From: an uncultured bacterium
Lineage (GTDB): Bacteria; Patescibacteriota; Minisyncoccia; Moranbacterales; GWC2-37-73
Assembly: GCA_903851135.1 (NCBI GenBank)
Contig: CAINNK010000046.1
Coordinates: 1-51,408 of the forward strand
Length of the DNA stretch: 51,408 nucleotides
Reading direction: 5' to 3'
Positions 28,050 through 36,653 of the stretch are shown piece by piece. Both the position numbers and the translations under genes were made by a program. Each line of letters begins with the position of its first letter. The stretch's first letter is position 1. The notes beneath the pieces were generated by a model. The model had not been told where the DNA came from. It made no database searches and saw only the letters and a program-made list of their open reading frames with translations.

Positions 28050-28592
28050 TTATGCAACTTCAAATTCTGCTTTCTTGATTTCCATTTCAAGTGTGCCACT
28101 CAAAACCCATTTTCCGTTGTGAAAAATGGTCCGATCATTTGAGATGATTTTTGATTTTCTGAATCCGATTTTTTCATACAGTCTGATAGCGCCTTGGTGA
28201 AACTCACTGGTTGAAAGAACGACTTTTTCCATTGCCAAATCTTCAAAAGCATATTTCAAAACAAGCCTTGAAATTTCAAGTCCGAAACCCTTGCCCCAAA
28301 AATCCTTGTCCAAAATGAAAATCGCAAACTCGCATTCCGCCGGCTGCTTAAAATATGCCAGCGAGGCATAGCCAATAAATTTGTTATCAATAGTATAAAT
28401 TCCGAAGATGATGCCATCTTCCAATTCAATAATGAAGCTTTTCAACTCCTCAACATTTTTCAGCGCCAAACCCTTTTTGACCCAGCCAACATATTTCATC
28501 ACTTCCAAATCGCCAAACCACCTCAAAAGCAGAGGAAAGTTTTCTTCCACTAGATCTTTTCGCAAATAGACTTTCTCATCTTTTAAGATCAT
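28050..28592 (-). CDS. GNAT acetyltransferase (RimJ/RimL-like)
   Basis: This 180-residue protein begins LKDEKVYLRKDLVEENFPLL, typical of RimJ/RimL-type GNATs. The acetyl-CoA pyrophosphate loop is WGKGFGLE (around 106-113), followed by FEDLAMEKVVLSTSEFHQGA and IRLYEKIGFRKSK, the standard beta5/alpha4 block. It would transfer an acetyl group from acetyl-CoA to an amine such as a protein N-terminus or an amino sugar. The latter would suit the glycan setting, but that is only context. ATG start, no SD. Confidence 0.85.
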   Translation of the reverse strand: MILKDEKVYLRKDLVEENFPLLLRWFGDLEVMKYVGWVKKGLALKNVEELKSFIIELEDGIIFGIYTIDNKFIGYASLAYFKQPAECEFAIFILDKDFWGKGFGLEISRLVLKYAFEDLAMEKVVLSTSEFHQGAIRLYEKIGFRKSKIISNDRTIFHNGKWVLSGTLEMEIKKAEFEVA

Positions 28593-28679
28593 GGCGCAAT
28601 AAATTTCAGATTATGCAGTTTGGACTCCGTTATATACTGAAATATTGTAACGGGAATAAGAATCTCTCCAGAGGACAAT

Positions 28680-28706
28680 CTTTCCGGAGGACGGTTCTCC
28701 GGAAAG
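28680..28706. repeat. perfect hairpin CTTTCCGGAG/CTCCGGAAAG
   Basis: CTTTCCGGAG (28680-28689) pairs with CTCCGGAAAG (28697-28706) around GACGGTT. It is similar in sequence to the hairpin at 13221-13245 (TTTCCGAAGG core), so the two may belong to one dispersed family. Confidence 0.75.
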
Positions 28707-28776
28707 TTTCACATCCCCATTCTACTCCCATTTTTGCTGTTTGAAAAGAGAACAACACTAACACTTACTTCACACT

Positions 28777-28811
28777 AGTAGCATGTGCAAATTTTGCACA
28801 TGCTACTTTTT
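28777..28811. terminator. bidirectional hairpin, probable terminator
   Basis: AGTAGCATGTGCAAA (28777-28791) pairs with TTTGCACATGCTACT (28793-28807), a 15-bp perfect stem with a minimal loop. It is followed by TTTT on the plus strand and preceded by less A-rich sequence. It lies downstream of the RhuM remnant when read on the minus strand. Confidence 0.6.
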
Positions 28812-28859
28812 CGCTCAATTCAGCATCGCAAATTTAGGGTTAACCTTTCTTTTCCCTGC

Positions 28860-29258
28860 TTACCGACAGATAGGCATAAGTTCGGCTGCGTTGGAGTTGA
28901 GTGGAAAATCTTCGGCGGTGTGCTGGCGCAAAACTACGGTGGCCCATTTGCGAAATTCGATGGCTTGCTGCGAGTTGATTCAATAGCCGACCGCCAAGAC
29001 AATGTCCAAACTATAAAAGACCACTGGCTTGTCAGAATTTGCGATCCGCATTTTCTGCAAGTTACTTTCCTTGTCGATTTCACCATCCTTAAAAATGCCC
29101 TTCAGATGTCGCGAGACAACAGACTGATCTCTTTCATACAAATTCACAATGTCGGCTTGCGATGCCCAAAGCGTGTTGGCATAAAAATCCCTTCTGATTT
29201 CAACAGCTCCCTTGCTCGTCTGAAAAATCACAATTTCATTTTTCTTTTTTTGCTGCAT
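28860..29258 (-). pseudogene. RhuM-family protein, nonsense-mutated remnant
   Basis: The first 92 codons encode a typical RhuM N-terminus: EIVIFQTSKGAVEIRRDFYA, QADIVNLYERDQSVVSRHL, IANSDKPVVFYSLDIVLAVGY. The family continues with Arg-x-Asn here. The sequence instead has TGA followed by ATC AAC, then in frame QQAIEFRKWATVVLRQHT, which is again RhuM. A single C-to-T change (CGA to TGA) explains the stop. The similarity ends after RQHT, and a TAA follows at 28860-28862, so the C-terminal two thirds are also missing. RhuM-like proteins are often carried on mobile or genomic-island DNA. This copy is not functional as a full-length protein. Confidence 0.8.
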
Positions 29259-29307
29259 AGCTTTTAGAATTAGATACGATTCATGGTTCCAGTCAAAACT
29301 TAAATCT

Positions 29308-29358
29308 AAAATTTTTACGAGCTTGTTTGCTTTTTAGTCTGCACTTCTTAAATATAGA
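29308..29358. repeat. A-family element, half copy A3
   Basis: AAATTTTTACGAGCTTGTTT followed by GCTTTTTAG matches the left arm of A6 (35440) nearly exactly. The right arm is missing and a B-family element follows at 29359, the same arrangement as at 22675-22871. Confidence 0.75.
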
Positions 29359-29499
29359 CTTAGGGCTTGCGCGTTTGATCGAAAATTACTTACAACCAGT
29401 TTTCTTAGCAAGTGAGACACTTGAAGTAGACCAGGGGCAATTTGCTTAGCAAAGAAATTACGCTCTAGGAATTTGAGAGCAAGGGCGCAAGCTCTAAGT
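29359..29499. repeat. B-family structured element, copy B2 (141 bp)
   Basis: The ends CTTAGGGCTTGCGC and GCGCAAGCTCTAAG pair with one G-U. The internal hairpin is CAAGTG-AGA-CACTTG, longer than in B1 but still fully paired. The conserved core GAAGTAGACCAGGGGCAA, the TTAGCAAAGAAA segment and GCTCTAGGAATTTGAGAGC are present. The remaining bases of the 29268-29655 gap show no gene. Confidence 0.85.
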
Positions 29500-29655
29500 A
29501 AGGTCTGACTAAGTCATAAGCAAAGCCTAACAATGATATTATATCACCACCAAAGCAGGTCGTCAAAGATTTTAATTTTAAGCCTGCTGCTGGCTAGACT
29601 TCCTAGCCTTTTTGAGCTAGAATAGAAACAACTTAAACTTAAAACTTTTCATTTT

Positions 29656-31494
29656 ATGCTAAAAAAATACGCCGTACCTTTCATCCTAACCCTCGTAATC
29701 GCCCTGAATCTTTTTTTGGGATTTTCCAGAATCGGAACTTATTCCGCCGTCGATGAACCCTATTGGACCTATGGACGCACTTCCAAATTTTGGACTGCCA
29801 TTGCCCAACACAAATGGCGCTCAACCAACATCAACGACAAACCCGGCATCACCGTGGCGATTTTGTCAGGCGCCGGACTACTGAAATATGATCCGATGCA
29901 ATATGAATCAATCCGAGGAGACGTGAAAACCGATCAGCAAATCAAAGACATCGACGGCATCAACTTTTATTTCCGAATGCCGATTTTTCTGTTTTGCACT
30001 TTCTCTTTGTTGGCTTTTTATTTCTTACTGAAAAAACTTTTTGGTCAAACCACCGCCCTGCTGGGTTTTGTTTTCATCGGCCTATCTCCAATTTTGCTGG
30101 GTATTTCCCTGATTATTAATCCGGATTCCTTGCTTTGGATCTTCCTGCCACTTTCCTTGCTGAGTTATTTTGCTTTTCAAAAACAGGCCGAGAAAAAATA
30201 TCTAGTGGCCAGTGGAATTTTCCTGGGACTTTCCCTGCTGACCAAATACGTAGCCAACATCCTTTACATTTTCTTTTTCATTTTGCCATTCTTGGAATAC
30301 ATCCTGACTGAAGAAAAACCGCCGCTGAAAAATTTTCTCAAAGCAGCGCTCAAAAATTATTTCATCCTCGCCGCCATTTCCATGGCAACTTTTTATGTTT
30401 TGTTTCCCGCCACCTGGGCGCATCCAAAAGTTTTGCTAGAAGGAACTTTCCTCAGCAAAGCGTTTGCCAAAACCTGGCCGATTTTCGCCGGCCTGGTCTT
30501 CCTCATCCTGGCTGACACCGTGCTGCTCAGCAACAAAATCACCCAGCCAATTTTGAACTTTTTTTCCAAACATAAAAAAATCTTCATCAACATTTTGATC
30601 TTTGCTTTTCTTGGAATTGTGCTATTGGTTTTCGTGGACACCTACTTGGGCATGAAACCTTTCAACTTGGAAGGCATCCTTTCTTCTCCCAAAGGCATTG
30701 GCATTAATGAAAAAGGTTTTGCCGTTGCCACCGCCGGCGCCATGTTGGCCAATGTGTATAGCTTGATTTTTGGCATGAATCCTGTCATCTTGTTGTTTTT
30801 CATCATTGGACTACTGACAACCACTAAGCAAAAAGTCGCAATCGATCAAGAAAAGAAAACTATCATTTATTTTGCGCTTTTCATTTTGCTTTACTATCTG
30901 GCCTCAACCGTCAACGACGTGGCTGCCACTGTGCGCTATCAAATCATCCTTTATCCTTTGGCTTTCATCATCGCTGCCATTGGCGCAAACCACGTTTTTT
31001 CGCAAAAGAAAATTCAGCAATTCAAATATATCACGCCTTTTGCAGTGACCATCGCGTTTTTCGCCATCCTGGCAATTTCCCTGCTGGCGCTCAAACCTTT
31101 TTATTTCACCTACGCCTCTTCCTTACTGCCGGAAAAATATTTGCTCAACACCAAAGATATGGGCGATGGCAGTTTCGAAGCCGCCGCTTATCTCAATGCA
31201 TTGCCTAATGCTCGCAACCTGATTGTCTGGTCAGACAAAGGCGCAGTTTGCACTGAATTTGTCGGAACTTGCAACATTGGTTTTTCCAAAAAAGATTTGC
31301 TGGGAAAAAATTATGACTATTTCGTCATTTCCGCCGGTCGAGTCAGCCGTTCAATGAAACTGTCAGGCAGCGCCAATGACATCGTTGATTTCAAAAAAAT
31401 CTATGCGACTGAAAAAGTTGAAAAAAACATCACTGTCGGCGGACGCTCGAATAATTTTGTGAAAATTATTTCCGCCCAAGCACTGAAAAATTAA
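29656..31494 (+). CDS. GT39/ArnT-like membrane glycosyltransferase
   Basis: This 612-residue protein has about 12 helices. The first extracytoplasmic loop has YSAVDEPYWTYGR, and further on INDKPGITVA, equivalent to the D-E and Y-x-DKPP motifs of ArnT/PMT enzymes. LLGFVFIGLSPILLGISLII and the NPDSLLWIFLPLSLL segment also fit GT39. It differs from the FAWNPN-type paralogs. It probably takes a sugar from polyprenyl phosphate on the outer face of the membrane. ATG start; an A/B repeat composite precedes it and an A element follows it. Confidence 0.8.
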   Translation: MLKKYAVPFILTLVIALNLFLGFSRIGTYSAVDEPYWTYGRTSKFWTAIAQHKWRSTNINDKPGITVAILSGAGLLKYDPMQYESIRGDVKTDQQIKDIDGINFYFRMPIFLFCTFSLLAFYFLLKKLFGQTTALLGFVFIGLSPILLGISLIINPDSLLWIFLPLSLLSYFAFQKQAEKKYLVASGIFLGLSLLTKYVANILYIFFFILPFLEYILTEEKPPLKNFLKAALKNYFILAAISMATFYVLFPATWAHPKVLLEGTFLSKAFAKTWPIFAGLVFLILADTVLLSNKITQPILNFFSKHKKIFINILIFAFLGIVLLVFVDTYLGMKPFNLEGILSSPKGIGINEKGFAVATAGAMLANVYSLIFGMNPVILLFFIIGLLTTTKQKVAIDQEKKTIIYFALFILLYYLASTVNDVAATVRYQIILYPLAFIIAAIGANHVFSQKKIQQFKYITPFAVTIAFFAILAISLLALKPFYFTYASSLLPEKYLLNTKDMGDGSFEAAAYLNALPNARNLIVWSDKGAVCTEFVGTCNIGFSKKDLLGKNYDYFVISAGRVSRSMKLSGSANDIVDFKKIYATEKVEKNITVGGRSNNFVKIISAQALKN

Positions 31495-31533
31495 CAAGCC
31501 ATGAGTAAATAATAACTTTCGGAAAATAAGTTA

Positions 31534-31659
31534 GAAATTTTTACCTCACTTGTTTACTTTTTAGGGCGCGCTCCTTTGGTCAGGAGTTATGACCAATCGC
31601 TCAGTACTCACTGTCGCTCGCAGTGGTCTAAAAAAGCAAACAAGCTCGTAAAAATTTCT
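31534..31659. repeat. A-family palindromic element, copy A4
   Basis: Outer arms are GAAATTTTTACCTCACTTGT and ACAAGCTCGTAAAAATTTC. The inner stem is TTGGTCA (31576-31582) with TGACCAA (31590-31596). It fills most of the gap between two GT-C genes. Confidence 0.8.
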
Positions 31660-31714
31660 GAGTAAGTTTTAATTAAAGCCAGTACTTGAGTTTAACCAAA
31701 ATTAACAAACTACC

Positions 31715-33448
31715 ATGTCGCCAGAAAACCAAAAAGAAAAATTGCTCAAAAAAATTAAAGCCAACAAGCTCGAAATCATTTTCATCATCGCAGTCATCTC
31801 ACTCGGAATTTTCCTGAGAACTTTTCACTTTTCCAGCTGGCTGCATTTCGAAATAGATCAAGCTTTCGATTTCGATTTGGTCTTGCCAGCTGTCAGCGAT
31901 GGTCCGCAAAACTTGCCTTTGCTTGGTCCCAACGTCGGCGGCGGGCTGCTGCGACTTGGTCCAGCCTTTTACTATTTGCAATACGCAAGCGCCCTTGTCT
32001 TTGGCAACACCCCAACCGGCCACGCCATGAACGTGCTTATTTTGTCCATCTTGGCGTTGCCGCTCTTTTATGTTTTCTGCCGCAAATATTTTTCCAAAAT
32101 TGAAGCCTTGGGCTTGCTGACAATCTTTACCACTTCGCTTTACTGCGTGCTTTATGCCCGTTTTTCCTGGAGTCCCAACGTGTTGCCATTTTTGATTTTG
32201 TTTTCTTTCTTTGCGCTGCTGCAAGCTTTTGCAGCCAAAGAAAAACATCCGGCTCGCTGGTTTTTGCTGTCTGTTGCGGCTATCACCGTCACCTCTCAAA
32301 TCCACTTTAATTCCTTTTTTGTTGCGCCGCTCATCGCCGTGACTTTCACCGCCATCAAACGTCCTCGCTTTGCTTGGAAAGTCTGGTTGGCCGCCCTGGG
32401 AATTGTTGCCGTGCTCTATCTCCCGGTTGTTCTTAATGACGTCAAAAACAGCAAAGAAAATTATCATTATTTGAAAGAAAAATTTGCCAAGACCAAGCCG
32501 GGAGACATTTTTGCGGCCAACACCATCTTCCAAACAGTTCAGTATAGCGCCTATGAATATTTTTTCATCAACACTGCCAACGACCAAATCAACGGAACCA
32601 AACTGACTGGCAATGGCTTTGACTGCAAAAACTGCCAGGAAAATCTTGGCTTGAAGATTTTGGCAATTGTGCTTTTTTTGCTCAGCTTAGTGGTTTTGAT
32701 GGTAAAATTTCTAAAGGAAAAAAACAGCGACCGCAAAAATTTTCTGCTCTTGGCGGCTTTGTGGTTTTTGTTTTCTTTTTATTTGATTTACTCTATCGCC
32801 GACGGCTATCGCATGTATCCAAGATTTTTCCTGATGATTTGCCCACTGGCCATCATCTTTTATGGCTTTCTTTTGCAGCTGCTCAGACCCGAGCAAAACA
32901 AAAAGCGACTCGCCATTTTTTGCGCCGCTATTTTGGTGCTGGCTGGTCTTAATTTGCAAAGAATAATTCCAGTTTTTCAGCAATTGCAAAGCGCGCCAGT
33001 CAGTCAAAATGATGACATCGAAACAGGCGACATTTTTCCAAACACCAACCGTCTTACTCTTGGACAACAAGTCGCAATTGTCGACTACATCCAATCCAAA
33101 GCAAAAACCAATAACTATCCAGTTTATCTGAGCGCCAAATCAGAATATGAACCGGCCTTCTGGGCACTACTTGAACAACGCAACATTCACTATTACAGCG
33201 AGATCAACACCAAGCAACTCTACGTGCAAGGAAATTATTTTGACATTCGTTTGGCTGGCGCTTCTGACAAAGTTGATTCTAAATTCGCTGCCTTGGAAAG
33301 CAAAAATTTTGGCACCCTGACTGTTTATTTCATGCAGCCCTTGCCGCAAGCCGCAACCGCCCAAAGACAAGCTGATTCGCAAAGAGAAAAAACTGAGGAA
33401 ATCAGCATTGTTTCAAAGTTGCTCACGTGGGAGAAACTTTTTAAGTGA
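31715..33448 (+). CDS. GT-C/GT39-like membrane glycosyltransferase, paralog 5
   Basis: This 577-residue protein is a more distant member of the five-paralog family. It has LRTFHFSSWLHFEIDQAFDF in the first loop (the Arg after DQ is lost), FSWSPNVLPF and TVTSQIHFNSFF. A cysteine pair (FDCKNCQE) occurs in an extracytoplasmic loop near residue 305. The C-terminal tail is Gln/Arg-rich. It lies on the plus strand, away from its relatives on the minus strand at 17750-26802, and is flanked on both sides by A elements. Confidence 0.75.
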   Translation: MSPENQKEKLLKKIKANKLEIIFIIAVISLGIFLRTFHFSSWLHFEIDQAFDFDLVLPAVSDGPQNLPLLGPNVGGGLLRLGPAFYYLQYASALVFGNTPTGHAMNVLILSILALPLFYVFCRKYFSKIEALGLLTIFTTSLYCVLYARFSWSPNVLPFLILFSFFALLQAFAAKEKHPARWFLLSVAAITVTSQIHFNSFFVAPLIAVTFTAIKRPRFAWKVWLAALGIVAVLYLPVVLNDVKNSKENYHYLKEKFAKTKPGDIFAANTIFQTVQYSAYEYFFINTANDQINGTKLTGNGFDCKNCQENLGLKILAIVLFLLSLVVLMVKFLKEKNSDRKNFLLLAALWFLFSFYLIYSIADGYRMYPRFFLMICPLAIIFYGFLLQLLRPEQNKKRLAIFCAAILVLAGLNLQRIIPVFQQLQSAPVSQNDDIETGDIFPNTNRLTLGQQVAIVDYIQSKAKTNNYPVYLSAKSEYEPAFWALLEQRNIHYYSEINTKQLYVQGNYFDIRLAGASDKVDSKFAALESKNFGTLTVYFMQPLPQAATAQRQADSQREKTEEISIVSKLLTWEKLFK

Positions 33449-33505
33449 GTTTAAGAAAAGTTTTTTTACAGATGATTCTAAATAAGTCTAGTTATTTCGC
33501 AGCGT

Positions 33506-33620
33506 ATTTTTACGAGCTTGTTTCCTTTTTAGAGCACGCTCCTTGGCTAGGAACTATAGCCAAGGGCTCTGGCTTCCTGTCGGGCGCTAAGGCCTAAAAA
33601 GAAAACAAGCTCGTAAAAAT
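33506..33620. repeat. A-family palindromic element, copy A5
   Basis: Outer arms are ATTTTTACGAGCTTGTTTCC and AACAAGCTCGTAAAAAT. The inner hairpin is CCTTGGCTA-GGAACTA-TAGCCAAGG. The inner segment TTGGCTAGGAACTATAGCCA is the reverse complement of the one in A6, so the two copies are inverted relative to each other. Confidence 0.85.
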
Positions 33621-33704
33621 TTTGAAACATTTCATGTTCCTGAAGCCATGCATTTCGCATGCTTCATATTTAAATCTATCTTGTTTGTTAAATTATTATT
33701 CACT

Positions 33705-35372
33705 ATGCCAAAAAACAAAACCGTAGCCAAACAAAAACCCAAAAAAAATAAACTCCTGTTGCCAAACTATCTCATCTATCTTTTCATCGGCATCTTGATC
33801 TTGCTGGGAATTTCACTTAACCGTGAAAATTTGATTTCCATCAAAAAAACCCTCGTCCCGCAACCAATAGTCGCCCCACTACCCACATACGAAACAATCA
33901 ACATCAATCCTTTTCAAAATGAAAGCAACTTCACCTTGCCCTTTGCCATGCCAGACATTGTTCAACCAATTTTTCCTGAACGCGCTTGCAACATCGCCGA
34001 CTATGGAGCCGTAGCAGACGCCACTACCAAAAATACTCAAGCCATTGCCAATGCCATCGCCGACTGCGCGAAAAATGGCGGCGGTCACGTGCTGATTCCA
34101 AAGGGAGCTTGGCTGACCGGAGCCGTGCATCTGGAAAGCAACATTGATCTACATTTAAACCAAGGCGCAGTTTTGATTTTCAGCGCTGATCCAAATGATT
34201 ATCTGCCGGTTGTGCTCTCCCGCTATGAAGGCATCGATGTTTACAATTATTCTCCCCTCATTTACGCCAACGGCAAACAAAACATTGCAGTCACCGGCAA
34301 TGGCAGAATTTTGGGCAACGGCCAAGCTTGGCTGGATTTTAACGACGTGGCTATCACTCATACTCTCTATGACATGGGCGACAAAAATGTGCCAATCAAA
34401 AATCGCGTCTTCGGCAGTGCTGAAAAAATGCTGCGACCGGCTTTCATTGAATTCATCAACAGCAATTCTATTCTGCTTGAAGATTTTTCCATTGAAAACG
34501 GCCCAATGTGGACCATTCATCCAACCTACAGTCAAAACATCATCATTCGCAATATTTCCATTTTGACAACTGGCAAAAACAACGACGGCATTGATGTTGA
34601 CTCGTCGAAAAATGTGCTCATCGAAGATTCACGCCTGAACACCAACGATGATTCCATTGCTCTCAAATCTGGCAAAGCCCGTGACGGCTTGAAAGTCAAC
34701 CGGGCCACCGAAAACATCATCATTCGCAACAACGTCATCAGCAACGGTCATGGAGGCATTGCCATTGGCAGTGAGATTGCCGGCGGAGTTCAAAATGTTT
34801 TCATGTATAATTGCAGTATCATTGGCAATCAATATGGCATTCGTTTGAAAGGCTTGGAAAATGAAAGCATTTGGGCAAACAATTTGTGGTTTCAAAACAT
34901 TAAAATGGATAAAATTCTTTTTAATGCAATTCAAATGACCATGCACTATGGTTCCGACCAAGCTTCCGGCAACACCGGCGTGCCTGTTTTTCAAAATATT
35001 CATTTTTCAAACATTGTTAGTCCTCATTCCCACGAGTCGATTGAAATAGATGCCTTGGAAAACAGCCCTGTGGAAGACGTGACGATTGAAAATAGCAGAC
35101 TTGCCGCTGGGGCAGGTGTCGATCTGCAAAACGTCAACAATTTTTCACTCAAGACCACCACTATCCAATCCAAAGAAGCTCCAATTTTCACCATCACCAA
35201 TAGCCGCAACGTGCTACTTGAAAATCCAAGTTGCCCACTGGCCACAAAAATATGCGCCGCGGTCAACGGCGCTGCAACACAAAACATTCAATTGCCTTCA
35301 AAAAATCCAACTACCCTTCAAAAGAAAGTCCAACTTAGTCCGGAAGTTTCCAGCGATCAAGTTTCTTTTTGA
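33705..35372 (+). CDS. membrane-anchored GH28 glycoside hydrolase
   Basis: I prefer ATG 33705 (555 residues), which places a basic segment and one helix (LLLPNYLIYLFIGILILLGI) at the N-terminus; an upstream ATG at 33648 adds 19 residues. A right-handed beta-helix follows, starting with NIADYGAVAD. The GH28 catalytic blocks are present: NNDGIDVD (292-299), NDDSIALKSG with the DD pair at 315-316, NGHGGIAIGSE (GHG 348-350) and GIRLKG (RLK 380-382). GH28 enzymes hydrolyse galacturonans and related uronic or rhamnose linkages. In a glycan locus with a UDP-sugar dehydrogenase this may trim the cell's own polymer rather than plant pectin. Flanked by A5 and A6. Confidence 0.88.
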   Translation: MPKNKTVAKQKPKKNKLLLPNYLIYLFIGILILLGISLNRENLISIKKTLVPQPIVAPLPTYETININPFQNESNFTLPFAMPDIVQPIFPERACNIADYGAVADATTKNTQAIANAIADCAKNGGGHVLIPKGAWLTGAVHLESNIDLHLNQGAVLIFSADPNDYLPVVLSRYEGIDVYNYSPLIYANGKQNIAVTGNGRILGNGQAWLDFNDVAITHTLYDMGDKNVPIKNRVFGSAEKMLRPAFIEFINSNSILLEDFSIENGPMWTIHPTYSQNIIIRNISILTTGKNNDGIDVDSSKNVLIEDSRLNTNDDSIALKSGKARDGLKVNRATENIIIRNNVISNGHGGIAIGSEIAGGVQNVFMYNCSIIGNQYGIRLKGLENESIWANNLWFQNIKMDKILFNAIQMTMHYGSDQASGNTGVPVFQNIHFSNIVSPHSHESIEIDALENSPVEDVTIENSRLAAGAGVDLQNVNNFSLKTTTIQSKEAPIFTITNSRNVLLENPSCPLATKICAAVNGAATQNIQLPSKNPTTLQKKVQLSPEVSSDQVSF

Positions 35373-35439
35373 AAGAAAAGTCAGCATTTAAGCTGAGAAG
35401 TGATTATATATAAATCATGCTTTTCTAAAACTAAGTTAG

Positions 35440-35557
35440 AATTTTTACGAGCTTGTTTGCTTTTTAGACCACTGCGACCGACAGCGAATTCTGAGCGATT
35501 GGCTATAGTTCCTAGCCAAGAGCGTGTCCTAAAAAGTAAACAAGGGAAGTAAAAATT
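35440..35557. repeat. A-family palindromic element, copy A6
   Basis: Left arm ATTTTTACGAGCTTGTTTGC; right arm ends AAACAAGGGAAGTAAAAATT. The inner stem TTGGCTA-TAGTTCC-TAGCCAA is the exact inverse of the A5 centre. Confidence 0.85.
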
Positions 35558-35621
35558 TTAAGGAGTCAATTCAAAATTTTTAAAACCCTATATTTTGTAT
35601 GATGCACGCTACACATAATAC

Positions 35622-36563
35622 CTAAACAGCTTTGCGATTTTTCAAATAAAGCGGCAAAGCCGTGAAGCTGACAATCATTTGCAAAATCCTAATAATAATG
35701 GAAACTGCAATGACCGCCGAAGAACTCACCCCGAAAAAGCCAAAAAAAGTGACATACGCCCATTCTTGCACGCCAATGTTCCCCACACTGATTGGCACGG
35801 CTGAAACAATGCTAATCAAAAAGATTACCGAAAGATAATTCAGGAGGCCAACTTGAATTCCCAACGCCCAAAAAATCACAAAATTCAAAACCGCCAAACC
35901 CACCAAACCAAAAACAACAGACAGAGTCATCGCACCCAAAAAGATTTTTTTGTGAGCATAATATTCATGCAGCGCCCCCAGAAATTCCAAAACTTTTTTC
36001 GGAATAAATTTGGCAAGATGTTTCCAAAATGGAAGTTTCATGATCAGTCCCAAACTTAGAACCCCAAACAAACACAGCAAAATCAAACTCGCAATTGATA
36101 GGAGAACCTTGTGTTCAAAAATAACTTGCCAATTGAGAGCTGCGAAAAAAACTGACAGCAGCATAGCTCCAAGCAATCCCGTCAATCTATCCATCACCAC
36201 ACTGGCAGCGGCCGCCGCAAATCTTTTGTCTTTTTTGCCAATTTGATAAGCGCGATAAGTGTCGCCGCCAATAAAAGACGGTAAAAAATTGTTAATAAAA
36301 GTTCCTGTTAAATATAGTTGAAAACACTGCTGGACCGAAACATCCAGACCTTTGAACTTGGCCAACATTTGCCATTTGAAAGAAGAAATTACCATCCCAA
36401 CAAGAAGCACCGCGACATACAGAACAATTTGCCAAACAGAAATTCTTTTCAGATAGAACAACACTTCCGCCCATTCTATTTTCAAAATCAACAAATACAC
36501 CAGCACCGCGCTGGCAGCCAATTTCAAAACAAACTGAGCAATTCTTTTTTGATTGATTTGCAT
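35622..36563 (-). CDS. AglD/LPG-synthase-TM family membrane protein
   Basis: This 313-residue protein has about eight helices. NNFLPSFIGGDTYRAYQIGK (about 92-111) and ISVGNIGVQEWAYVTFFGF (about 256-275) are the two signature blocks of the flippase-like domain found in MprF and AglD. The family includes proteins linked to lipid flipping and to polyprenyl-linked sugar pathways. Here it sits between a GH28 gene and a GT4 gene, so a role in lipid-linked glycan handling is likely. ATG start without SD. Confidence 0.85.
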   Translation of the reverse strand: MQINQKRIAQFVLKLAASAVLVYLLILKIEWAEVLFYLKRISVWQIVLYVAVLLVGMVISSFKWQMLAKFKGLDVSVQQCFQLYLTGTFINNFLPSFIGGDTYRAYQIGKKDKRFAAAAASVVMDRLTGLLGAMLLSVFFAALNWQVIFEHKVLLSIASLILLCLFGVLSLGLIMKLPFWKHLAKFIPKKVLEFLGALHEYYAHKKIFLGAMTLSVVFGLVGLAVLNFVIFWALGIQVGLLNYLSVIFLISIVSAVPISVGNIGVQEWAYVTFFGFFGVSSSAVIAVSIIIRILQMIVSFTALPLYLKNRKAV

Positions 36564-36584
36564 ATTTTTTGCTAAATAAAAGGG

Positions 36585-36641
36585 TATTAATACCCCAGGG
36601 CAAGCCCTGGACCCTTCAGGCTCACACCGATAAAATCGGTG
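36585..36641. repeat. pair of perfect hairpins
   Basis: CCAGGG-CAAG-CCCTGG (36595-36610) and CACCGA-TAAAA-TCGGTG (36625-36641) are framed by GGTATTAATACC and GGTATTAAACC. There is no T-run right after either hairpin. Confidence 0.65.
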
Positions 36642-36653
36642 AGGTATTAAACC

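Noticed and set aside
28785-29267. Plus-strand open frame of 160 codons
   Set aside because: It overlaps the RhuM remnant antisense, and its translation has no domain or start signal.
31799-32587. Long antisense open frame (262 codons) over GT-C paralog 5
   Set aside because: The product is low-complexity Gln/Lys-rich and mirrors codon bias of the real gene.
33648-33704. ATG 33648 as start of the GH28 gene
   Set aside because: It would add a second hydrophobic stretch before the basic segment. The downstream ATG gives a standard anchor, though the longer form cannot be excluded.
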